A stretch of DNA of 13,500 bases, taken from positions 1 to 13,500 of the forward strand of contig DPPH01000126.1 in NCBI GenBank assembly GCA_003539375.1, written 5' to 3'. Source of the DNA: Clostridiales bacterium. Lineage in GTDB: Bacteria > Bacillota > Clostridia > Tissierellales > Dethiosulfatibacteraceae. Positions 1 to 6,700 of the stretch are shown piece after piece. The notes under the pieces are model-generated. The model was given only the letters and a program-made list of their open reading frames with translations, did not search any database and was not told the origin of the DNA. A program made the translations under genes and the position numbers. Numbering within the stretch: position 1 is the stretch's first letter; each line of letters opens with the position of its first letter.

Positions 1-185
1 GATTTTCTTGATCCTTTAAAGCCTAGTTGTCCACCACTAGACCATGATATCACATTTCCAAAAGGATCAGTTAGGGTAACTATAGTATTGTTGAATGTTG
101 AATGTATATGTGCCTGTCCTCTTTCTATATTCTTACGTACTTTTTTTCTTCTGACCCTTGATTTTTTTACGTTTTTCTTAGCCAA
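1..185 (-). CDS. rpsK: 30S ribosomal protein S11 (5' part; gene runs off the left edge)
   Basis: S11 sits on the platform of the 30S subunit and helps shape the mRNA exit region near the 3' end of 16S rRNA. The visible part is about the first 61 residues: a basic N-terminus (MAKKNVKKSRVRRKK) followed by the family core HIHSTFNNTIVTLTD and a GNVISWSSGG stretch, both typical of S11. The start codon is TTG at 183-185. It is preceded by GGAGG with 7 bases of spacing, and the family's usual MAK-type N-terminus begins exactly there, so TTG is a firm call. It follows rpsM by 20 bases, the normal alpha-operon order; rpsD, rpoA and rplQ would be expected beyond the window. Confidence 0.96.
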   Translation of the reverse strand, partial: MAKKNVKKSRVRRKKVRKNIERGQAHIHSTFNNTIVTLTDPFGNVISWSSGGQLGFKGSRK

Positions 186-205
186 TTAGCTCCCTCCTGA
201 CTACT

Positions 206-568
206 TTATTTTTTTTTGCCTGCTATTCTCTTAGGACCTTTTCTAGTTCTTGAATTATTCTTAGTATTTTGTCCTCTTACAGGTAATCCTCTTTTGTGTC
301 TGATTCCTCTGTAGCAGTTGATTTCTTTCAATCTTTTAATATTCATGGTAATCTCTCTTCTAAGATCACCTTCAACTTCTAATTTATCAATTTCATTTCT
401 TAACTTACTTACTTCTTCTTCGGTAAGGTCTTTTACTCTAGTATCATAATTGATACCTGTTTTTTCTAATATATTTTGTGAAGTAGATTTTCCTATACCA
501 AATATATAAGTTAGTCCAATTTCAACTCTTTTATCTCTTGGTAAGTCTACACCAGCAATTCTGGCCAT
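206..568 (-). CDS. rpsM: 30S ribosomal protein S13
   Basis: S13 lies in the head of the 30S subunit, where it contacts the 50S subunit (bridge B1) and its C-terminal tail reaches the P-site tRNA. The 120-residue protein is full length. It starts MARIAGVDLPRDKR, has the helix-two-turn-helix segment around residues 15-85, and carries the family signature YRGIRHKRGLPVRGQ at 86-100. A basic tail ends in GKKK. The ATG start has GGAGG 11 bases upstream, a slightly long spacing for this cluster. It stands between rpmJ and rpsK, the conserved junction of the spc and alpha blocks. Confidence 0.98.
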   Translation of the reverse strand: MARIAGVDLPRDKRVEIGLTYIFGIGKSTSQNILEKTGINYDTRVKDLTEEEVSKLRNEIDKLEVEGDLRREITMNIKRLKEINCYRGIRHKRGLPVRGQNTKNNSRTRKGPKRIAGKKK

Positions 569-602
569 TTACAAATGCACCTCCTGTATTAATTTTAAAT
601 TT

Positions 603-716
603 TTAACCTTGTTTTTGTTTATGTTTAGGATTTTCGCATATTACCATTACTTTACCTTTTCTTTTGATAACTTTACATTTTTCACACATAGGTTTAACTG
701 ATGGTCTTACTTTCAT
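603..716 (-). CDS. rpmJ: 50S ribosomal protein L36, zinc-binding form
   Basis: L36 is the smallest 50S protein; it binds domain VI of 23S rRNA and takes part in late large-subunit assembly. The reading frame is 37 codons: MKVRPSVKPMCEKCKVIKRK, then a strand ending in ICENPKHKQKQG. Cys11, Cys14, Cys27 and His32 form the CxxC-C-H zinc site, so this is the zinc-containing (C+) type. GGAGG lies 7 bases before the ATG. The gene begins 15 bases after the infA stop, and its ribosome binding site follows that stop directly. Placement between infA and rpsM is classical. Confidence 0.97.
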   Translation of the reverse strand: MKVRPSVKPMCEKCKVIKRKGKVMVICENPKHKQKQG

Positions 717-731
717 CGTAATACCTCCTTA

Positions 732-950
732 CTACTTTTTCCTCCAGGTTATTCTTCCTTTTGATAGGTCGTATGGTGATAATTCCACAGTAACCTTATC
801 TCCTGGTAGAATCCTGATATAATTCATTCTTAGCTTTCCAGAAATGTGAGCTAGAATTTCATGCCCATTTTCTAATTCTACCTTAAACATAGCATTAGGA
901 AGAGCTTCTAGCACTGTTCCTTCTAATTCTATTACATCTTTTTTGGACAT
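732..950 (-). CDS. infA: Translation initiation factor IF-1
   Basis: IF-1 occupies the A site of the 30S subunit during initiation and works with IF-2 and IF-3 in choosing the start codon. The 72-residue protein has exactly the usual length and is a single S1-type OB fold. Recognisable stretches are IELEGTVLEALPNAMFKVEL (about 7-26), HISGKLRMNYIRILPGDKV (35-53) and a C-terminal GRITWRKK. The ATG is supported by the conserved MSKKD N-terminus. The upstream purine stretch is GGGGG rather than GGAGG, 10 bases before the start, which is unlike its neighbours. It lies 30 bases after the KOW gene. Confidence 0.98.
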   Translation of the reverse strand: MSKKDVIELEGTVLEALPNAMFKVELENGHEILAHISGKLRMNYIRILPGDKVTVELSPYDLSKGRITWRKK

Positions 951-960
951 TCTTTCTCAA

Positions 961-965
961 CCCCC
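961..965 (-). promoter_or_regulatory. Non-canonical ribosome binding site of infA
   Basis: On the minus strand the only candidate Shine-Dalgarno element before infA is GGGGG (context ATGGGGGTTGAG), 10 bases from the ATG. It can pair with the CCUCC of the anti-Shine-Dalgarno only by allowing one G-U wobble. Most other genes in the cluster have GGAGG or a close variant. Confidence 0.6.
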
Positions 966-980
966 ATTCGTATTTTATTA

Positions 981-1253
981 TTATTCATATGGTTCTATTA
1001 ATTTTTTTACAAAAACATTGGTTATTTTTGTACTACTTTTTATCTGTTCTTGAAATTCTTTGAAAATTCTTTTGTAAATTATTAAATGTTTTATCTTCTT
1101 CTTCTTCGGATTACTTATTTTTCTAAGGTCTCCGTCAACAATATAAACGTATTTATCGTTTATAATATCTTTGATGATAAATAGTTTCCCTTTGTCTCTA
1201 CCTGCCTTTGATTTAACAAGTTGACCTATTTGTAAATCTTCTGTAGTCTCCAT
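981..1253 (-). CDS. KOW-domain putative RNA-binding protein (L14e-like)
   Basis: This is a small protein of 90 residues whose job is not established. Residues about 8-30 (IGQLVKSKAGRDKGKLFIIK) match the KOW motif, a small beta-barrel that binds RNA in L24, L14e, L27e and NusG families. A basic patch NPKKKKIKH follows at 48-56, and the C-terminal third is lysine-rich. Proteins of this type are known from Clostridia at this position and are usually named KOW domain-containing or L14e-like RNA-binding protein. The start is supported by GAGGTG five bases upstream of the ATG, directly after the map stop. The frame ends in three consecutive TAA codons. Its place among ribosomal genes suggests a role with rRNA or the ribosome (inference). 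Alternative: an accessory ribosomal or assembly protein. Confidence 0.85.
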   Translation of the reverse strand: METTEDLQIGQLVKSKAGRDKGKLFIIKDIINDKYVYIVDGDLRKISNPKKKKIKHLIIYKRIFKEFQEQIKSSTKITNVFVKKLIEPYE

Positions 1254-1264
1254 TTTATCACCTC

Positions 1265-2011
1265 TTATAAAGAAGTCAAGATATAAGGTTCACCATCTGT
1301 AATAGCTATTGAGTGTTCATAATGAGCTGATAGCTTCTTATCTCTTGTAATTACCGTCCAATTATTCTCTAGCATAAGCACATGGTACTTTCCTTCGTTT
1401 ACCATTGGCTCAATTGCAAATGTCATTCCTTTTTTAAGCCTTGGACCTTTGTTTGGTTCTCCGAAGTTTGGTATTTGTGGATCTTCGTGCATATCTCTTC
1501 CTACACCATGACCAACAAAGTCTCTTACAACTGAAAACCCTTCTTCTTCTACACACTTCTGGATTGCATGAGATATATCTGATAATCTGTAACCTTCTTT
1601 TGCAAATTTTATGCCTTCATAAAAACTCTTTCTAGTAACTTCTATAAGTCTTTTTGCATCATCACTTATTTTACCAACAGGATATGTTTTTGCTGTATCT
1701 CCTACATAACCTTTGTAAGTAACACCAATATCAACACTTATAATGTCTCCGTCTAATAATTTCCTGTTATCTGGAATTCCATGAACAACTTCTTCATTTA
1801 TTGAAGCGCATATAGATGCTGGAAACCCTTGATAACCTTTAAATGTTGGTACTGCGTTTTTAGATCTAATGAATTTTTCTACTTCTTCGTCAAGCTCTTT
1901 AGTAGTTATACCTACTTCTATCATCTCTGATACAAGTTTGTGAGCTCCAGCCGCAATCTTCCCTGCTTCTTTCATTATCTCTATTTCTCTATCACTTTTT
2001 ATAACTATCAT
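1265..2011 (-). CDS. map: Type I methionine aminopeptidase
   Basis: The enzyme removes the initiator methionine from nascent proteins whose second residue is small. The 248-residue chain is the short type I form without an N-terminal zinc domain. All five metal ligands of the pita-bread fold are visible: Asp94, Asp105, His168, Glu201 and Glu232, in the contexts ISVDIG, GYVGDTAKT, VGHGVGR, FAIEPM and YEHSIAI. The substrate-binding histidines His77 (VVHGIP) and His175 are also present. The ATG lies one base after the adk stop, and its weak AAGG element sits inside the end of adk, so translation is probably coupled. The order secY-adk-map is standard in Firmicutes. Confidence 0.98.
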   Translation of the reverse strand: MIVIKSDREIEIMKEAGKIAAGAHKLVSEMIEVGITTKELDEEVEKFIRSKNAVPTFKGYQGFPASICASINEEVVHGIPDNRKLLDGDIISVDIGVTYKGYVGDTAKTYPVGKISDDAKRLIEVTRKSFYEGIKFAKEGYRLSDISHAIQKCVEEEGFSVVRDFVGHGVGRDMHEDPQIPNFGEPNKGPRLKKGMTFAIEPMVNEGKYHVLMLENNWTVITRDKKLSAHYEHSIAITDGEPYILTSL

Positions 2012-2012
2012 T

Positions 2013-2660
2013 CTATTCGCCTTTTAGATTATTGATTATATCCTCTAATACTTTGTTTATCTCTTGTTCTCCGTTAATATTTAGTATTAAATCTTTTTTG
2101 TCGTAATAATCTATAAGAGGTTGAGTCTGCTCATTATAGACTTTGATTCTTTTTTGCACTGTTTCTTCTTTATCATCATCTCTTTGATAAAGCTCTCCTC
2201 CGCATTTGTCGCATATTCCTTCTTTTTGCGGTGGATTGAATTTTACATGATAGGTAGCTTTACAATCTTTACAGATTCTTCTACCAACAATTCTCTCAAC
2301 TAAAATTTCTTCTGATACTTTTATATTTATAGCTTTATCGAGTTTCTGATTCATTTTTTCAAGCTCAACATCTAATGCTTCTGCTTGTTCAATAGTTCTA
2401 GGGAAACCATCCAGTAAAAATCCTTCTTTACAATCATCTTTGGATAATCTGTCCTTAACTAAATCTACTACGAGTTCATCAGGAACAAGTAGTCCTTTAT
2501 TCATGTATTCTTGAGCCTTTTGTCCTAGTTCTGTATTGTTTTTTATATTTTCTCTAAATATATCCCCCGTTGATATGTGAGGAATATTGAATTCTTTTTT
2601 TATTCCCTCTGCTTGGGTACCTTTACCAGCACCTGGAGGGCCTAATAATATAAGTCTCAT
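2013..2660 (-). CDS. adk: Adenylate kinase, zinc-binding long form
   Basis: Adenylate kinase catalyses ATP + AMP = 2 ADP in the cytoplasm and sets the adenylate balance. The 215-residue protein is the long bacterial type. The P-loop GPPGAGKGTQ is at 7-16, the AMP-binding segments STGDIFR at 30-36 and DGFPRT at 84-89, and the LID domain spans roughly 127-160. The LID carries four cysteines (130, 133, 150, 153) in CxxC...CxxC form, the structural zinc site common in Gram-positive enzymes. Arg160 and Arg171 fit the catalytic arginines. AAGGTGG lies 7 bases before the ATG. It begins 14 bases after secY and abuts map. Confidence 0.98.
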   Translation of the reverse strand: MRLILLGPPGAGKGTQAEGIKKEFNIPHISTGDIFRENIKNNTELGQKAQEYMNKGLLVPDELVVDLVKDRLSKDDCKEGFLLDGFPRTIEQAEALDVELEKMNQKLDKAINIKVSEEILVERIVGRRICKDCKATYHVKFNPPQKEGICDKCGGELYQRDDDKEETVQKRIKVYNEQTQPLIDYYDKKDLILNINGEQEINKVLEDIINNLKGE

Positions 2661-2674
2661 CTGTTATCCACCTT

Positions 2675-3946
2675 TTAATTTAAGAAACCTTTGTAGTGTC
2701 TCATCAACATTTGAGATTCTATCTGCTTCATTGTTTCAAGAGCTACACCTACTACTATCAGCAAAGCTGTTCCACCGAAGTTAAGATTCAAGTTTGTGAA
2801 TGAGAATATTAATGTCGGCATAGTTGCTATGGCTGCAAGTGTTATAGCACCAATTATTGTAATCCTTGTAAGAACTTTATTTAAGTAATTTGCAGTTGGT
2901 TTACCTGGTCTTATTCCAGGGATAAATCCACCGTGCTGCTTTAAATTGTTTGCATATTCAAAAGGATTAAACTGTATAGCAGTATAAAAATATGTGAAGA
3001 ATATTATCAATATAATGTTTAATATTGTATATACGTAAATACCAGGATTTCCTGCTACTGATAAGTACTTCTCCACCCAATTTACAAAATCGCCTTTAAA
3101 GAAAAACGCTAGAGTTTGTGGAAATGCTAGTAGTGAGGATGCAAATATTACCGGTATTACTCCGGACATCAACACTTTTAGAGGTATATGTGTATTTTGA
3201 CCTCCGTACATCTTCCTTCCAATTACTCTTTTAGCATATTGAACTGGTATTTTTCTTTCTCCTTGTTGAACTGCTATAACCATAACTACTACAGCTAATG
3301 CAAAGATTAAGAAAGCTATAATTTCAATAATGTTTACCTGTCCTGCCTGCATTAATCCTAAAGTAGTTCCTATACCAGCAGGTATTCTAGATACAATTCC
3401 TGAGAATATTATCAAAGAAATTCCATTTCCTATACCTTTGTCAGTAATTTCTTCTCCCAACCACATTAAAAATGCTGTACCAGCTGTTAAAGTAAGTACT
3501 ACTGTAATGATAGATAAAGCACTTTTACTTATTAAAGCTGAGTTGAAAAATCCTACTGCATAAGCTGTTGCTTGAATTAATGCTAGTACTACAGTTAAGT
3601 ATCTTGTAAACTGAGCAATCTTTTGCTTACCATCTTCTCTTTTAGCAATTTCTTCAAGTTTTGGTATAGCAATAGTTAGCAGGTTCAAGATAATAGATGC
3701 TGTAATGTATGGATATATGTTCAGTGCGAAAATTGTAAATTGTTTAAAAGATCCTCCTGACATCAAGTCGAAGAAATCAAGCAATCCTGCATTTCCACCT
3801 TCAAACATTTGTCTAACTACTTCTCTATTTATTCCAGGAACTGGAATAGATGATCCTAATCTATAAACTACTATCATCATTAACGTGAAAAGTATTCTTT
3901 TTCTTAGATCTGGTATCTTCCATGCATTTTTCAGGGTCTCTATCAA
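2675..3946 (-). CDS. secY: Preprotein translocase channel subunit SecY
   Basis: SecY forms the membrane pore through which unfolded proteins are exported or inserted, together with SecE, SecG and the SecA motor. The 423-residue protein has the expected ten hydrophobic segments, beginning about residue 18. Family landmarks are the N-terminal NAWKIPDLRKRILFTL, the helix 2 region IFALNIYPYITASI (72-85), the WLGEEITDKGIGNGIS stretch (162-177), the cytosolic loop with QQGERKIPVQYAKR (227-240), and the SecA-contacting loop GFIPGIRPGKPT (340-351). The start is TTG at 3944-3946, immediately after the rplO stop. GAGGTG six bases upstream lies inside the last codons of rplO, and the conserved N-terminus begins there. 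Translational coupling with rplO is likely. Confidence 0.97.
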   Translation of the reverse strand: MIETLKNAWKIPDLRKRILFTLMMIVVYRLGSSIPVPGINREVVRQMFEGGNAGLLDFFDLMSGGSFKQFTIFALNIYPYITASIILNLLTIAIPKLEEIAKREDGKQKIAQFTRYLTVVLALIQATAYAVGFFNSALISKSALSIITVVLTLTAGTAFLMWLGEEITDKGIGNGISLIIFSGIVSRIPAGIGTTLGLMQAGQVNIIEIIAFLIFALAVVVMVIAVQQGERKIPVQYAKRVIGRKMYGGQNTHIPLKVLMSGVIPVIFASSLLAFPQTLAFFFKGDFVNWVEKYLSVAGNPGIYVYTILNIILIIFFTYFYTAIQFNPFEYANNLKQHGGFIPGIRPGKPTANYLNKVLTRITIIGAITLAAIATMPTLIFSFTNLNLNFGGTALLIVVGVALETMKQIESQMLMRHYKGFLN

Positions 3947-4387
3947 TTAGATCACCTCAGCCTTTCCGCCTACAGCTTCAATTTTTTCTTTTGCAGTTTT
4001 GCTGAATTTATGAGCTTTAACTGTAAGTTTTTTATTTATTTCACCATTTCCTAGAATTTTTAATCCGTCTAGTTCTTTTTTAATTATTTTATTTTCTAAT
4101 AGTAACTCTACCGTTACTTCTTCATTATCATCAAATTGGTTAAGTGTTTCCAAGTTTACTATAGCATATTCCTTTTGGAAAATATTTGTAAACCCTCTCT
4201 TTGGTAATCTTCTGTATAGAGGCATTTGTCCACCTTCAAATCCCGGTTTTGTTCCACCACCAGAACGTGAGTTTTGTCCATTCATTCCTCTACCAGCTGT
4301 AGTTCCCAGTCCAGATCCTGTTCCTCTACCAACTCTTTTTCTTTTCTTTTTGCTTCCTGAACTTGGTTTTAGATTATGAAGTTTCAT
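3947..4387 (-). CDS. rplO: 50S ribosomal protein L15
   Basis: L15 is a late-assembling 50S protein whose extended N-terminal arm threads into 23S rRNA. The 146-residue length is normal. The glycine- and arginine-rich arm is clear: MKLHNLKPSSGSKKKRKRVG, then RGTGSGLGTTAGRGMNGQ (21-38), SGGGTKPGFEGGQMPLYRR (42-60) and LPKRGFTN. The C-terminal globular half runs from about residue 70, ending AHKFSKTAKEKIEAVGGKAEVI-like, which is typical. The ATG has an AGGAGGTG element nearby. The TAA stop is directly followed by the TTG start of secY, and the last rplO codons contain the secY ribosome binding site. Confidence 0.98.
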   Translation of the reverse strand: MKLHNLKPSSGSKKKRKRVGRGTGSGLGTTAGRGMNGQNSRSGGGTKPGFEGGQMPLYRRLPKRGFTNIFQKEYAIVNLETLNQFDDNEEVTVELLLENKIIKKELDGLKILGNGEINKKLTVKAHKFSKTAKEKIEAVGGKAEVI

Positions 4388-4410
4388 CTTAGAGCACCTC
4401 CTTTAGTCAT

Positions 4411-4587
4411 TTATTCTACTATTTCTACCATGTGATTAACTTTATTAATCATTCCTCTAATTTGAGGGGTATCTTCTTTTTCTACTATTTGTCCTATTTT
4501 TCTTAAGCCAAGAGCTTTCATCGTTTCTCTTACGCTTTTAATTCTTCCAATTTCACTTCTTGTTTGTTTAATCTTTATTTTAGCCAA
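4411..4587 (-). CDS. rpmD: 50S ribosomal protein L30
   Basis: L30 is a small 50S protein bound to 23S rRNA near L15 and the 5S region. The reading frame is 58 codons: AKIKIKQTRSEIGRIKSVRE, then MKALGLRKIGQIVEKEDTPQ and a helix ending NHMVEIVE. This matches the prokaryotic L30 fold, including the TRSxIGR start and the LGLRKIGQ turn. The start is TTG at 4585-4587, with GGAGG seven bases upstream, ideal spacing; no ATG is available near the conserved N-terminus. It lies between rpsE (13-base gap) and rplO (23-base gap), its universal position in the spc block. Confidence 0.97.
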   Translation of the reverse strand: MAKIKIKQTRSEIGRIKSVRETMKALGLRKIGQIVEKEDTPQIRGMINKVNHMVEIVE

Positions 4588-4600
4588 GGTCCTTCCTCCT

Positions 4601-5107
4601 TTACCCTAGAATTTCCTCAACGGTTTTACCTCTAAGTTTAGCTACTTCTTGAGGATCTTTTAGGGATGTTAGTGCATCCATCGTAGCATCTACCATATTT
4701 TTAGGGTTGTTAGATCCTAGAGATTTTGTTCTAATATCTTTAATTCCAGCAAGTTCCAATACGGCACGAACTGGTCCACCAGCAATTACTCCTGTACCAG
4801 GGGCTGCAGGCTTAACTAAAACTCTTCCAGCTCCACATTCTCCTACTATTTCATGAGTAATTGTAGTACCATCTAAAGGTACTTTTATCAATCTTTTTTT
4901 AGCATCTTCTATAGCTTTTCTTATAGCATCTGGTATCTCTATAGCTTTTGACATACCAACTCCTACGTGACCATTTTCGTCACCTACTACTACTAGAACG
5001 CTAAATCTAAAGTTTCTTCCACCTTTTACAACTTTAGTTACTCTACTAATATTTATAACTTCTTCTTTTAAGTCTAATTGACTTGCATCAATACGTCCAC
5101 GTTTCAT
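4601..5107 (-). CDS. rpsE: 30S ribosomal protein S5
   Basis: S5 lies at the back of the 30S subunit beside S4 and S8, lines the mRNA entry channel and influences decoding accuracy. The 168-residue protein is of normal length. The double-stranded-RNA-binding-like S5 domain covers about 14-77 and includes the loop KVVKGGRNFRF (25-35) and GHVGVGMSKAIEIPDAIRKA. The C-terminal domain carries GAGRVLVKPAAPGTGVIAGG (92-111). The ATG has GGAGG six bases upstream. It follows rplR by 15 bases and precedes rpmD. Confidence 0.98.
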   Translation of the reverse strand: MKRGRIDASQLDLKEEVINISRVTKVVKGGRNFRFSVLVVVGDENGHVGVGMSKAIEIPDAIRKAIEDAKKRLIKVPLDGTTITHEIVGECGAGRVLVKPAAPGTGVIAGGPVRAVLELAGIKDIRTKSLGSNNPKNMVDATMDALTSLKDPQEVAKLRGKTVEEILG

Positions 5108-5122
5108 ACATTACCTCCTTTT

Positions 5123-5491
5123 CTAGAATTTTAATCCGTTTTCTCTAGCTCCTTCAGCTAATGCTTTAACTCTACCATGATATAAATATCCACCTCTATC
5201 GAAAACTACTTTTTCGATTCCAGCGTCTATAGCTTTTTCAGCAATATCTTTACCAACTAATTCTGCAGCTTCTTTTTTAGTTAAACCTTCTAACTTTTCA
5301 ACTACATTCTTATCTAAAGTAGATGATGATACGATTGTATTCATTTGAGTATCATCAATTAATTGAGCATATATATGCTTTGAACTTCTAAAAACATTCA
5401 GCCTTGGTCTTTCAGGAGTTCCTTGGATACTTTTTCTAATAACTCTATGTCTTTTTTTTCTACTTTCATTTCTATTGTATTTATTAATCAC
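5123..5491 (-). CDS. rplR: 50S ribosomal protein L18 (non-ATG start)
   Basis: L18 binds 5S rRNA together with L5 and L25-type proteins and anchors it in the central protuberance. From the chosen start the protein has 122 residues, the usual size. The basic N-terminus ends in KKRHRVIRKSIQGTPERPRL, followed by NVFRSSKHIYAQLIDD and the C-terminal FDRGGYLYHGRVKALAEGARENGL signature, split by normal core sequence. Three consecutive codons, TTG TTG GTG (5497 to 5489), are possible starts and no ATG is near. GTG at 5489-5491 lies nine bases from the GGAG element and gives the best spacing; the middle TTG is the second choice. The gap to rplF is 20 bases. Confidence 0.93.
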   Translation of the reverse strand: MINKYNRNESRKKRHRVIRKSIQGTPERPRLNVFRSSKHIYAQLIDDTQMNTIVSSSTLDKNVVEKLEGLTKKEAAELVGKDIAEKAIDAGIEKVVFDRGGYLYHGRVKALAEGARENGLKF

Positions 5492-5511
5492 CAACAATCA
5501 CTCCTTTCCTA

Positions 5512-6048
5512 TTAACCAGCAGTCTTACCAGCTTTTCTTCTAATGTGTTCGCCTTGGTATTTGATTCCTTTTCCTTTGTAAGGTTCAGGTTTTCTCCAAT
5601 CCCTTATTACTGCTGCATAATTTCCTACTTTTTGTTTATCTATTCCTGTAACTGTTATAATGTTTTTTTCAACACTTGTTTCTATTCCTTCTGGATCATC
5701 CATCTCTACTGGATGAGAGTATCCAAGATTGAGAACAAGCTTGCTACCTTTCTTTTCTGCTTTATATCCTACTCCAACTATTTCTAGTTTTTTAGTATAT
5801 CCTTGAGTTACACCTTCAACCATTGAATCTATCAGGGATCTTGTTAATCCGTGTAATGATTTGTGTTGTCTATTATCAGAAGGTCTTTCAACTATTATAG
5901 AAGAATCTTCTTTTTTAATAGTAAGCTCTTGAACCATCTGTTTTTTTAAAGTTCCTTTTGGACCCTTAACTTCAACTACATTTTCATCTAATAAATTAAC
6001 TTCTACTCCCTCTGGTAACTCTATAGGTTTTAAACCAATTCTTGACAT
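5512..6048 (-). CDS. rplF: 50S ribosomal protein L6
   Basis: L6 sits at the base of the L7/L12 stalk near the sarcin-ricin loop, where translation factors bind. The 178-residue protein shows the expected two tandem domains, about 1-82 and 83-178. The N-terminus is MSRIGLKPIELPEGVEV, the VKGPKGTLKK strand is at 28-36, and the C-terminal signature RKPEPYKGKGIKY is at 152-164. A basic tail (RRKAGKTAG) closes it. The ATG has GGAGG upstream at normal distance. It lies 21 bases after rpsH. Confidence 0.98.
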   Translation of the reverse strand: MSRIGLKPIELPEGVEVNLLDENVVEVKGPKGTLKKQMVQELTIKKEDSSIIVERPSDNRQHKSLHGLTRSLIDSMVEGVTQGYTKKLEIVGVGYKAEKKGSKLVLNLGYSHPVEMDDPEGIETSVEKNIITVTGIDKQKVGNYAAVIRDWRKPEPYKGKGIKYQGEHIRRKAGKTAG

Positions 6049-6069
6049 TTCTGCACCTCCTAAAGTAAA

Positions 6070-6468
6070 TTACCATACGTAGCAGATAACTTCTCCACCA
6101 GTACCTTCTTCTCTTGCTTTTCTATCGGTAGCTACACCTTTTGATGTGGATAGTATTGCTATGCCTAATCCACCTAATACTTTTGGTATTTCATTATTTT
6201 TTACGTAAACTCTCAATCCAGGTTTTGAAATTCTTTTTATACCTGTGATTACTCTTTCTTTGTTTTCAGTATATTTTAATTGTACTCTTATTATACCTTG
6301 TTTACCATCATCTATAACATCATATCCCTTGATATATCCTTCTTGCGTTAAAATATTTGCTATTTCTTTTTTAACGTTTGAAGCAGGAATATCAACAGAG
6401 TCTTTCTTTATATGATTACCATTTCTTATTCTTGTTAACATATCAGCAATTGGATCTGTCATTACCAT
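6070..6468 (-). CDS. rpsH: 30S ribosomal protein S8
   Basis: S8 binds helix 21 of 16S rRNA and is a primary assembly protein of the 30S central domain. In E. coli it also represses its own spc operon mRNA; whether that holds here is unknown. The 132-residue protein starts MVMTDPIADMLTRIRNGN and carries the C-terminal RNA-binding signature STSKGVATDRKARE (107-120), ending VICYVW. The first ATG of MVM is chosen because GGAGG lies eight bases upstream and the MVMTDPIAD N-terminus is shared with other Firmicutes. It follows rpsN by 31 bases. Confidence 0.98.
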   Translation of the reverse strand: MVMTDPIADMLTRIRNGNHIKKDSVDIPASNVKKEIANILTQEGYIKGYDVIDDGKQGIIRVQLKYTENKERVITGIKRISKPGLRVYVKNNEIPKVLGGLGIAILSTSKGVATDRKAREEGTGGEVICYVW

Positions 6469-6499
6469 ATATGTTACCTCCTTCCATTCTCACATTTAA

Positions 6500-6685
6500 T
6501 TACCAGCTTGCTTTACGTACTCCTGGTATTTGACCTTTGTATGCAAGTTCTCTAAAACATATTCTACATATGCCAAATTTTCTTAAATAACCATGAGGTC
6601 TGCCGCAAATCTTACATCTTGAATATTCTCTTGTGCTGTACTTTTTCTTTCTTTTCTGCTTAACTATCATTGATTTTTTAGCCAA
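6500..6685 (-). CDS. rpsN: 30S ribosomal protein S14, type Z (zinc-binding)
   Basis: S14 is in the 30S head near the A-site side and is needed for late subunit assembly. At 61 residues this is the short zinc-binding type Z form (also called rpsZ), not the roughly 100-residue zinc-free type. Cys24, Cys27, Cys40 and Cys43 form the CxxC-CxxC site in the contexts RCKICGRPHGY and GICRICFREL; the C-terminus is PGVRKASW. The start codon is TTG at 6683-6685, with GGAGG ten bases upstream; that GGAGG follows the rplE stop directly. No ATG is available at the conserved MAK N-terminus. Confidence 0.97.
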   Translation of the reverse strand: MAKKSMIVKQKRKKKYSTREYSRCKICGRPHGYLRKFGICRICFRELAYKGQIPGVRKASW

Positions 6686-6700
6686 TTTTGTTAAACCTCC

